Assembly: GCA_019509685.1 (NCBI GenBank)
Contig: JAEKLU010000045.1
Span: 1 to 8,172 of the forward strand
From: Mesorhizobium sp.
Lineage (GTDB): Bacteria > Pseudomonadota > Alphaproteobacteria > Rhizobiales > Rhizobiaceae
Direction: 5' to 3'
DNA length: 8,172 nucleotides
Shown: positions 1-5,118 of the stretch, one piece after another
Position numbering within the stretch: the first letter of the stretch is position 1
Layout: every line of letters starts with the position of its first letter
Notes under the pieces: model-generated
Database searches by the model: none
What the model was told of the DNA's origin: nothing
What the model saw: the letters and a program-made list of their open reading frames with translations, nothing else
Made by a program: the position numbers and the translations under genes

Positions 1-1
1 C

Positions 2-988
2 GGGGTGACCGGCTGGGGCGAGACCTGCCCGATCGGCCCGGTCTACCAGCCGCATCACGCGCTCGGCGCCCGCGCGGCAATCGCCGAAATCGCGCCGGGG
101 CTGATCGGCGCGGAGATCGCCTCGATCCGGCTCTTGGCCAAGCGCATGGACGAGCGGCTGAACGGCCATGGCTACGCCAAGGCCGCGTTCGACATGGCCT
201 TCCTCGACCTGCTTGGACAAAAGCTCGGCGTTCCCATCTCGACCCTGCTCGGCGGCGCGCTGACCGACCGCGTGCCGAGCTATTATTCGCTGATCGTCGG
301 GGCACCGGACGAGACTGCCAGGATAGCGGCCGACAAGGTCCGGGACGGCTATCCGCGCCTGCAGGTCAAGATCGGCGGGCGCAATCTCGAAGAGGATGTC
401 GCCACGGTCCACAAGGTCTGGGAAGCGGTCGGCTACAAGGCTCGGCTGGCGGTCGACGGCAACCGGGGGCTGACGGTCGCCGCCGCGATCCAGCTCGACC
501 GGCTTTGCCAGGCGATTCCCTTCGTCTTCGAGCAGCCCTGCAACACCATGGACGAGATCGCGACGCTGAAGGGCCGCGTCACGCATCCGGTCTATCTCGA
601 CGAGAGCACCGAGGACCAGAATGCGGTGCTGCGGGCCATCTCGCTCGGCATCGCCGACGGCTTCGGCTTCAAGGTCACCCGCCTCGGCGGCCTGACCAAG
701 ATGACGACCGTGCGCGACCTCTGCGCCATCCGCTCGCTGCCGCACAGCTGCGACGACGCCTGGGGCGGCGACATCATCGCCGCCGCCTGCGTGCATCTTG
801 CCGCCACCGTCGAGCCACGCCGCATGGAAGGCGCCTGGATCGCGCAGGAATATATCGACGGGCATTTCGATGCGAAGCACCCGGTCGTCATCGAAAAGGG
901 GCATATCGCCGTGCCGCAACGGCCGGGACTAGGCGTGAAGCCGGAGCCCGGCATGTTCGGCGAGCCGCTGGCGATATACGGACGCTGA
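2..988 (+). CDS. Enolase-superfamily (MR/MLE) enzyme, 5'-truncated by the window
   Basis: This is the C-terminal ~328 residues of a mandelate racemase/muconate lactonizing-type enzyme. The frame is open through the left edge and the family is usually 360-370 aa, so roughly 35-45 residues are missing; the GTG at 5 is internal. Numbering from that GTG, the barrel shows Mg ligands D151 (VDGN), E176 (FEQP) and D199 (LDES). Acid/base lysines are K122 (LQVKIGG) and K223 (GFKVTRLGGL). The spacing matches muconate lactonizing enzyme, but the first lysine of the usual KxK motif is replaced by Gln (Q120). Enzymes of this family abstract a proton alpha to a carboxylate, leading to epimerisation, dehydration or cycloisomerisation. 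The C-terminal DDAWGGDI block and two-lysine arrangement recall the cis-3-hydroxy-L-proline dehydratase/proline-betaine epimerase branch; this substrate guess is weak. The following gene, 193 bases on, appears unrelated. Confidence 0.9.
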   Translation, partial: GVTGWGETCPIGPVYQPHHALGARAAIAEIAPGLIGAEIASIRLLAKRMDERLNGHGYAKAAFDMAFLDLLGQKLGVPISTLLGGALTDRVPSYYSLIVGAPDETARIAADKVRDGYPRLQVKIGGRNLEEDVATVHKVWEAVGYKARLAVDGNRGLTVAAAIQLDRLCQAIPFVFEQPCNTMDEIATLKGRVTHPVYLDESTEDQNAVLRAISLGIADGFGFKVTRLGGLTKMTTVRDLCAIRSLPHSCDDAWGGDIIAAACVHLAATVEPRRMEGAWIAQEYIDGHFDAKHPVVIEKGHIAVPQRPGLGVKPEPGMFGEPLAIYGR

Positions 989-1128
989 ACGGGAGCGGCC
1001 GGGACAAGGGGGCAATTTGGGATCTGAGTGGTGTAGCCGATAATCACCAGCGCCGCCCCCCACTCCGATTGGTCTTCAGCCAAATGCTTCAATCAACTGG
1101 CCCACGCCGATCACTTCGCCGACACCGT

Positions 1129-1153
1129 GGATCGTTCCGCCCTGCCTCGCGTT
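1129..1153 (+). promoter_or_regulatory. Candidate EcfG (general stress sigma) promoter of the DUF2934 gene
   Basis: GGATC at 1129-1133, a 16-base spacer, then CGTT at 1150-1153. The alphaproteobacterial EcfG consensus is GGAAC-N16/17-CGTT, so there is one mismatch in the -35. The -10 ends 28 bases before the ATG, the same distance as in the better-matching site upstream of the PRC-barrel gene. Prediction only. Confidence 0.35.
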
Positions 1154-1181
1154 GGTTTTCGAAACCCACGGAGGAACGACA

Positions 1182-1505
1182 ATGAGCGAAGAGCGGCACG
1201 AGAAAATCCAGCAACGAGCCTATGAGATCTGGCAGCGCGAAGGCGGCCTCGACGGCGACCACGAGCGGCACTGGCACCAGGCGGAAATGGAGATCGACCG
1301 CGAGGCCGCGCTGCCGCTGACGGCGGACGATGCGCTGCCCGAAACCCGCGAGGTCGCCAGTCCGGACGTATTGACGGTCGAGGCTTTGGCGGTGCGTACG
1401 GGCATTTCCGGCGACGAGGCGCAGGGGCTGCTCGACCGGCTGGGCGATGACCGCGCGGCGGTTGAGGATGCGGCGCGAAGCTTGAAGGCGAAGAAGCTGA
1501 GCTGA
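1182..1505 (+). CDS. DUF2934 small protein
   Basis: 107-aa soluble, highly charged protein. Residues 1-40 carry the DUF2934 signature: RAYEIWQREGG, then a His/Trp-rich stretch (HERHWHQAEMEI). The C-terminal half (about 64-105) contains LTVEALAVRTGISGDEA and a following LDRLGDDRAAVEDAARSL, which resembles the helical DUF3606 pattern; that second assignment is tentative. The start is fixed by GGAGGA at 1170-1175, six bases before the ATG; the upstream TTG at 1152 in the same frame has no such signal. DUF2934 proteins are common in Rhizobiales, often near stress genes, with no established biochemical role. The gene stands alone between an enolase-type enzyme and a reverse-strand gene, and a possible EcfG promoter supports a stress-induced role (inference). 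Confidence 0.88.
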   Translation: MSEERHEKIQQRAYEIWQREGGLDGDHERHWHQAEMEIDREAALPLTADDALPETREVASPDVLTVEALAVRTGISGDEAQGLLDRLGDDRAAVEDAARSLKAKKLS

Positions 1506-1561
1506 TCCAAGACATCCTTGGCGGATCGATGACGTCGCTTGGCGGCATGCATTGCCGAGCT

Positions 1562-2002
1562 TCAGTCGGCCTGAGCAGAAAGCGGTGACCAGACCACTTC
1601 CCATTCCCGAACCAGACTGGCGGCAAGGTCTTCTTGGCCGGGCATTCTGCGGAATTCGGCCCGGTAAAGCGATGGCAATGCGAGAAGCTGCGCTATCTGC
1701 TCGTCGAGCCATGCGTTGAGTTCATCGTGTTCAGCATCGACCCCACCGTGACCGGGATGAGATTTAAGATCTGCTTCGCCGGCGCGGTACTTACGCTCCC
1801 AAGCACGATAGATGGACCAATTGCGCTTGGCGCGACGCATGAATTCCGGCCCGACAGGTATCAGCTTGAAATTATCGGGCCACTCGTCGGCCTCATGGTC
1901 AAACTGGGACGCGAAATAGTGCGGGCTTCCGTTCAGATCCGCGATGCCGGTCCGAACCCCGTCCCAGCAATCCCAGACGATGTGTACCGCATCACGTCGC
2001 AT
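1562..2002 (-). CDS. Conserved hypothetical protein, WDCWDG N-terminus
   Basis: 146-aa protein without signal peptide or membrane segment. I do not know a function. It begins MRRDAVHIVWDCWDGVRTG and continues with a SPHYFASQFD segment, an acidic stretch, a Trp/Arg-rich centre (NWSIYRAWERKYRAGE), a HPGHGG turn and a long acidic helix (about residues 94-116). From memory, similar uncharacterised proteins with a W-D-x-x-D-G-x-R-x-G-I-A-D start and a central HPGHGG occur in rhizobia and actinobacteria. The ATG at 2002 was chosen because recognisable similarity starts there. No good Shine-Dalgarno is seen, and the frame stays open well upstream into the neighbouring repressor gene, so the start is uncertain. 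The gene is divergent from the ArsR-family gene, with 121 bases and a 30-bp palindrome between them, and could share that control. Confidence 0.75.
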   Translation of the reverse strand: MRRDAVHIVWDCWDGVRTGIADLNGSPHYFASQFDHEADEWPDNFKLIPVGPEFMRRAKRNWSIYRAWERKYRAGEADLKSHPGHGGVDAEHDELNAWLDEQIAQLLALPSLYRAEFRRMPGQEDLAASLVREWEVVWSPLSAQAD

Positions 2003-2087
2003 GGCCGATGATAGCTGGTGCCGGGACAAACTCCATCCCCGGCCGCTCGATCCGGCTTTGTCGACGCGCCCGCATGCATCCAGGAGG

Positions 2088-2116
2088 TTGACAGGGAAAG
2101 CACCTCGCTCTAATTT
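2088..2116 (+). promoter_or_regulatory. Sigma-70 promoter of the arsR-SRPBCC-MAPEG operon
   Basis: A perfect TTGACA at 2088-2093, an exact 17-base spacer, then TAATTT at 2111-2116. Transcription would start around 2122-2124, on or next to the GTG start codon of the repressor gene. The -10 box overlaps the left arm of the 30-bp palindrome. Confidence 0.75.
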
Positions 2117-2142
2117 CGCGTTAGTGGCCACTAACGCGAAAT
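2113..2142. promoter_or_regulatory. 30-bp perfect palindrome, probable ArsR-family operator
   Basis: Every base from 2113 to 2142 pairs with its mirror position, with no spacer; the core is TTAGTGGCCACTAA flanked by CGCG and AAAT/ATTT ends. It covers the end of the -10 box, the predicted transcription start and the first codons of the downstream repressor. A dimeric winged-helix repressor bound here would block its own promoter. It might also affect the divergent gene ending at 1562. Confidence 0.8.
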
Positions 2143-2441
2143 ACTGGACGGCGCTTGGCGATCCGACGCGGCGCGCGATCTTCGAACTGCTCGTCGAGCG
2201 GCCCAGCTCGGTCAGCGGGCTGGCCAGTGTGCTGCCCGTGACCCGGCCGGCGGTCTCGCAGCACCTGAAGGTCCTCAAGGAGGCCGGGCTGGTGGCCGAT
2301 ACGCCGTCGGGCAAGGAGCGCATCTACCGCATCGACCCGGATGGGCTCGCGGCGTTTCGGGCCGAGATCGACCAGTTCTGGATGAAGACGCTCGCCGCCT
2401 ACAAGCTGGCGGTCGAACAACCGACGAAGGACGAGACATGA
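2124..2441 (+). CDS. ArsR-family winged-helix repressor (SRPBCC-associated type)
   Basis: 105-aa DNA-binding regulator. The family core starts at WTALGDPTRRAIFELL (residues 9-23); the recognition helix is in VTRPAVSQHLKVLKEAG (39-55), followed by the wing KERIYRI (64-70). There are no cysteines, so it is unlikely to be a thiol-based metal sensor; it belongs with the ArsR proteins paired with AHSA1/SRPBCC genes. The GTG at 2124 is chosen because it is the only start codon between the promoter and the conserved core, and it lies at the predicted transcription start, implying leaderless translation. A TTG at 2088 lies inside the -35 box, and the ATG at 1944 lies upstream of the promoter and inside the opposite-strand gene. 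The stop overlaps the next start by four bases (ATGA), indicating translational coupling. Confidence 0.88.
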   Translation: MATNAKYWTALGDPTRRAIFELLVERPSSVSGLASVLPVTRPAVSQHLKVLKEAGLVADTPSGKERIYRIDPDGLAAFRAEIDQFWMKTLAAYKLAVEQPTKDET

Positions 2442-2923
2442 TCAAGCAGCCAAGACCCGCGCCCGTAAAACATTCCATCGTTGTCGAAGCGCCGATCGCG
2501 CGCGCCTTCAAGGTGTTCAGCGAGGATTTTGGCAGCTTCAAGCCGCGCGAGCACAATCTGCTTGCCGTCCCGATCGCCGAGACGATCTTCGAACCGCGGG
2601 TCGGCGGTCATGTCTACGATCGCGGCGTCGACGGCAGCGAATGCCATTGGGCCCGCGTACTCGCCTACGAGCCGCCGAACCGGCTACTTGTGAGCTGGGA
2701 TATCGGCCCGCGCTGGCAGATCGAAACAGACCCGGCCAGGACCAGCGAATGGGAGGTCCGCTTCACGGCTGAGACAGAAGAGCGGACCCGGGTCGAGATC
2801 GAGCACCGCAACCTCGAACGGCACGGCGAAGGCTGGGAAGGCATGCGCGGCGCGGTCGACAGCGACCAGGGCTGGCCGCTCTATCTGCGGCGGTTCGAGG
2901 ATCTTTTTGCCAAGGCGGCCTGA
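2438..2923 (+). CDS. SRPBCC / AHSA1 domain protein
   Basis: 161-aa cytosolic protein of the START-like SRPBCC fold (Activator of Hsp90 ATPase homologue 1-like). Visible landmarks are the N-terminal strand HSIVVEAPIARAFKVF (12-27), FEPRVGGHVYDRG (51-63), the HWARVLAYEPPNRLLVSWDI stretch (70-89), strand EWEVRFTA (104-111), VEIEHRNLERHGEGW (119-133) and the closing helix GWPLYLRRFEDLF (145-157). This fold forms a hydrophobic cavity for small ligands; the ligand here is unknown. Together with the repressor whose stop overlaps its ATG, it forms the common ArsR-SRPBCC pair, possibly answering toxic or hydrophobic small molecules (inference). A MAPEG membrane protein follows 21 bases later, probably in the same transcript. 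Confidence 0.9.
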   Translation: MIKQPRPAPVKHSIVVEAPIARAFKVFSEDFGSFKPREHNLLAVPIAETIFEPRVGGHVYDRGVDGSECHWARVLAYEPPNRLLVSWDIGPRWQIETDPARTSEWEVRFTAETEERTRVEIEHRNLERHGEGWEGMRGAVDSDQGWPLYLRRFEDLFAKAA

Positions 2924-2944
2924 CAACGACAAGGAGCGGAGACC

Positions 2945-3358
2945 ATGGACGCCTATTGGGTGAGCATTCTCGGCATGCTTGCGCTCTGTTTCCTGTCGGT
3001 GGCACTGGCAATCCTCTCAGGCTCGTCGAAAGGATTTGCCGGCGCGTTGTCGGGCCCGGTGGTGCCTGCCGACGACAACAACCGGCTCTACCGGATCGAC
3101 CGCGTCCACATGAATTCGGTCGAGGCGCTTGCCCCCTTTGCCGTGCCGGCGGTGCTGGCCATGATGGTCGGCGTCGGGCCGGTCACGCTCGGCATGCTGG
3201 TCTGGGCCCACCTGGCGATCCGCCTTGTCCATTTGGCAGTCTACCTGCGCGGCGGCAATGCCGCCAAGGGCGGCAACATCAGGACGATCCTGTATGTCTC
3301 GGGCGCGCTGATCACGACCATCCTCATCCTCGTGACGGGATGGGCGGCGTTACATTGA
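2945..3358 (+). CDS. MAPEG-family integral membrane protein
   Basis: 137-aa protein with four predicted membrane helices (about 5-25, 60-77, 79-100, 113-134). The MAPEG signature is R53-x-x-x-N57-x-x-E60-x-x-x-PF, seen as RVHMNSVEALAPF at the start of helix 2. MAPEG proteins (microsomal glutathione transferase/FLAP-like) are typically 130-150 aa trimers, and some conjugate glutathione to lipophilic electrophiles or reduce peroxides. Whether this one is catalytic cannot be told from sequence. AAGGAG at 2931-2936 lies eight bases before the ATG. Its position 21 bases after the SRPBCC gene suggests it is the last gene of the repressor-controlled operon, perhaps a detoxification unit (inference). 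Confidence 0.88.
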   Translation: MDAYWVSILGMLALCFLSVALAILSGSSKGFAGALSGPVVPADDNNRLYRIDRVHMNSVEALAPFAVPAVLAMMVGVGPVTLGMLVWAHLAIRLVHLAVYLRGGNAAKGGNIRTILYVSGALITTILILVTGWAALH

Positions 3359-3385
3359 GCAGCACCGGCTTTTCAACCTGTCGGC

Positions 3386-3410
3386 GGAACCCTCGCCCCC
3401 ACCAGCGGTT
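3386..3410 (+). promoter_or_regulatory. Candidate EcfG (general stress sigma) promoter of the PRC-barrel gene
   Basis: GGAAC at 3386-3390, a 16-base spacer, then GGTT at 3407-3410, against the consensus GGAAC-N16/17-CGTT, in which the first -10 base is the least conserved. The site ends 28 bases before the ATG, leaving room for a short leader with a Shine-Dalgarno. This would let the gene be expressed independently of the MAPEG operon. Confidence 0.5.
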
Positions 3411-3438
3411 TGTTCCTGATAGCAACAGGATACCGATC

Positions 3439-3723
3439 ATGGACCACACCAGCCACGTCAGACTGACCAACGCCGAACTCACCCCCGACATCCTCGACGG
3501 CGCCACAATCTACGGGCCTGACGACGAAAAGATCGGCTCGGTCGACCACCTGCACGGCAGCCAGGTCGTCATCGATGTCGGCGGCTTCCTCGGCATCGGC
3601 GCCAAGCCGGTCGCGGTCGCTGCCAGCCAGCTCGATTTCATGCGCGACGAGGACGGCGACGTGCATGCCGTCACCAGCTGGACCAAGGACCAGTTGAAGG
3701 CGATGCCGGAGCATCGCGACTGA
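3439..3723 (+). CDS. PRC-barrel domain protein
   Basis: 94-aa soluble protein. The PRC-barrel-like beta domain runs from about residue 20 to 80: GATIYGPDDEKIGSVDHL (21-38), VVIDVGGFLGIGAKPVAV (43-60), then a conserved AASQLDF and a C-terminal SWTKDQLKAMPE (80-91). The form is typical of rhizobial stress-associated PRC-barrel proteins, which have no known enzymatic role. The ATG at 3439 is preceded by ACAGGA at 3425-3430, eight bases upstream. The open frame extends far upstream but only overlaps the MAPEG gene out of frame. The gene is followed by a strong hairpin terminator, and its own EcfG-like promoter suggests membership of the general stress regulon (inference). Confidence 0.9.
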   Translation: MDHTSHVRLTNAELTPDILDGATIYGPDDEKIGSVDHLHGSQVVIDVGGFLGIGAKPVAVAASQLDFMRDEDGDVHAVTSWTKDQLKAMPEHRD

Positions 3724-3752
3724 GGCTGGAAGCGCATCGCTCACTCTCGACG

Positions 3753-3787
3753 AAAAACGGCCCGGCGATCTGCCGGGCCGATTATTT
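3753..3787. terminator. Probable bidirectional intrinsic terminator
   Basis: A 9-bp perfect GC-rich stem, CGGCCCGGC (3758-3766) with GCCGGGCCG (3772-3780), closes a GATCT loop. An A-run (3753-3757) lies before it and ATTATTT (3781-3787) after it, so it could end the forward PRC-barrel transcript and the reverse transcript from the small gene ending at 3833. The T-tract is short. Confidence 0.75.
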
Positions 3788-3832
3788 CCGGATTACACGC
3801 CAAGCCGAACAAACGCGTGAGCGGTTGGACCT

Positions 3833-4030
3833 CTACCCTTGCGTGGAGCGCTTTGGAATATGGCCGCCGCCATCGTCTGCGGACCAATTGGCGCGGAGGC
3901 GATCGCTCGCTTCGAGGTAGGCCATGTCGATCAGATAGGTCAAAAGCGTCTCGCCATCGGCTTCCGCCTTCTGGCGAAGCTCCCGCAACATGGCCTGCGT
4001 GAACCTCAGGTTGCGTCGTTCGCTGTCCAT
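3833..4030 (-). CDS. Small ribbon-helix-helix-like protein
   Basis: 65-aa protein starting MDSERRNLRFTQAML. The layout looks like a ribbon-helix-helix fold: a short strand RNLRFT (6-11), helix A QAMLRELRQKAEADGE (12-27), a turn, and helix B TLLTYLIDMAYLEASDRL (28-45), followed by a polar tail. RHH proteins are dimeric DNA binders such as CopG or antitoxins; this assignment comes from pattern only. GGAG about nine bases before the ATG supports the start at 4030 rather than the longer in-frame ATG at 4096. No toxin gene adjoins it. The gene is divergent from a secreted nuclease gene, with an inverted repeat between them that could be its operator. Confidence 0.6.
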   Translation of the reverse strand: MDSERRNLRFTQAMLRELRQKAEADGETLLTYLIDMAYLEASDRLRANWSADDGGGHIPKRSTQG

Positions 4031-4093
4031 CTTGCAAAACTCCCGAACCCGGAAAAAGTTCGACAGCCTGGTGGCTGGAGCGAAATCGTTCTC

Positions 4094-4117
4094 CAAACAT
4101 GAGCTCCTTCATGTTTG
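4094..4117. repeat. Inverted repeat between divergent genes
   Basis: Perfect 9-bp arms, CAAACATGA (4094-4102) and TCATGTTTG (4109-4117), separated by six bases. It lies in the 146-base gap between the small RHH-like gene and the nuclease gene. It may be an operator or a leader hairpin; I see no convincing -35/-10 pair to place it against. Confidence 0.6.
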
Positions 4118-4176
4118 CGTCACACGCTTCCATTGTACTTGCCTGTCGAGACTTCTGCTCGCGAGGACGCAAGGCG

Positions 4177-5112
4177 ATGACTTGGAAGACAGCGACGGCT
4201 TCTTTTCTGCTGAGTGCGGCGATGTGCGGCCAGGCGCTGGCCTGGGGCCAGGAGGGCCATGCCGTCATCGCCGAGATCGCGCAGCATCGGCTGAGCAAGG
4301 ATGCCTATGAGGTGATCGAGCGGCTGTTGCGCAGCCATCTCAAGCTCGATGAGCCGGCGACCGTGTCGCTGGCATCGGTGGCAAGCTGGGCCGACGATTA
4401 TCGGCCCGCCCACAAGGAAACGTCGAACTGGCATTTCATCGACATTCCGCTCGCCTCCAAGCCTGGCGACGCCACGGCCAGCACCACCGCTTACGATCCA
4501 ACGCGCGACTGCAAGGACAATACGACCTTCGGCTTTTGCCTGATGAAGGCATTGCCGGCGCAGGAGAAGATCCTCGCCGATCCGAAGAAGAGCGACGAGG
4601 AGCGCTGGATGGCGCTCGCCTTCGTCATCCATCTGGTCGGCGACCTGTCGCAGCCGCTGCACTGCGTCGAGCGGCTGGACGGCAGCCAGGGCGACCAGGG
4701 CGGCAACACGCTGACGGTGACCTTCAACGTCTACCGGCCGAAGCCCGACGGCTCGACCTATCGCGACCTCACCACTTTCCACGCGGTCTGGGATTCAAGC
4801 CTGATCCTGTTCAAATATTACGACTGGGGCAATGTGGCGTCGGACATCGAGACCGACGTGATCCCGAACTTGCCGCCGATGCCCGCCGCCGACCAGACGC
4901 CGGAGAAATGGCTGGCGGAATGTCACGACAGGGCCGAGGACGCCTATCGTGCGCTGCCCGCGGGCACGGTGATCAAATCCGACAACCCGCATGCGGTGAT
5001 CCTCGACCAGGCCTATTTCGAGCGGTTCTCGCCGGTGGCGGTCGAACAGCTTGCGCTCGGCGGCCTGCATCTGGCCGCCGTGCTCAACGAGACGCTGGCG
5101 GTGGACAAGTAA
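4177..5112 (+). CDS. Secreted S1/P1-type zinc-dependent nuclease
   Basis: 311-aa precursor of an S1/P1 nuclease, which cleaves single-stranded nucleic acids, and often 3'-nucleotides, using three zinc ions. An N-terminal signal peptide (residues 1-22, ending ALA) would be cut to leave Trp as the new N-terminus, as in P1, where that Trp binds zinc. All nine expected ligands are seen: W23, H28 (WGQEGH), D73 (SWADD), H86 (NWHFIDIP), H152, D156 and H162 (HLVGDLSQPLH), H202 and D206 (FHAVWD). C112 and C121 could form a disulfide. The ATG at 4177 is preferred over 4099 because it begins a proper signal peptide and has GAGGA nine bases upstream. The protein is likely periplasmic or exported, acting in nucleic-acid scavenging (inference). 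The gene converges on the MFS gene with only six bases between the stop codons. Confidence 0.93.
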   Translation: MTWKTATASFLLSAAMCGQALAWGQEGHAVIAEIAQHRLSKDAYEVIERLLRSHLKLDEPATVSLASVASWADDYRPAHKETSNWHFIDIPLASKPGDATASTTAYDPTRDCKDNTTFGFCLMKALPAQEKILADPKKSDEERWMALAFVIHLVGDLSQPLHCVERLDGSQGDQGGNTLTVTFNVYRPKPDGSTYRDLTTFHAVWDSSLILFKYYDWGNVASDIETDVIPNLPPMPAADQTPEKWLAECHDRAEDAYRALPAGTVIKSDNPHAVILDQAYFERFSPVAVEQLALGGLHLAAVLNETLAVDK

Positions 5113-5118
5113 GCAAAG

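Noticed and set aside
505..1185. Long forward open frame overlapping the enolase-type gene
   Set aside because: Arg/Ala/His-rich shadow translation in an alternative frame of a GC-rich gene; no family pattern, and it overlaps a clear enzyme.
1504..1527. Possible hairpin GATCCAAG...CTTGGCGGATC just after the DUF2934 gene
   Set aside because: The stem needs a bulge and there is no T-run, so it is too weak to call a terminator.
1944..2123. Upstream extension of the ArsR-family gene to the ATG at 1944 or the TTG at 2088
   Set aside because: The ATG would overlap the opposite-strand gene and precede the strong promoter. The TTG lies within the -35 box, with the AGGAGG touching it, and the extra residues are not family-like.
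2956..3438. Upstream extension of the PRC-barrel frame through the MAPEG gene
   Set aside because: It is an out-of-frame shadow of the MAPEG gene; the ATG at 3439 has a ribosome site and starts the recognised domain.
4099..4176. Earlier ATG at 4099 for the nuclease
   Set aside because: It lies in the inverted repeat, has no good ribosome site, and would bury the signal peptide behind 26 polar residues.
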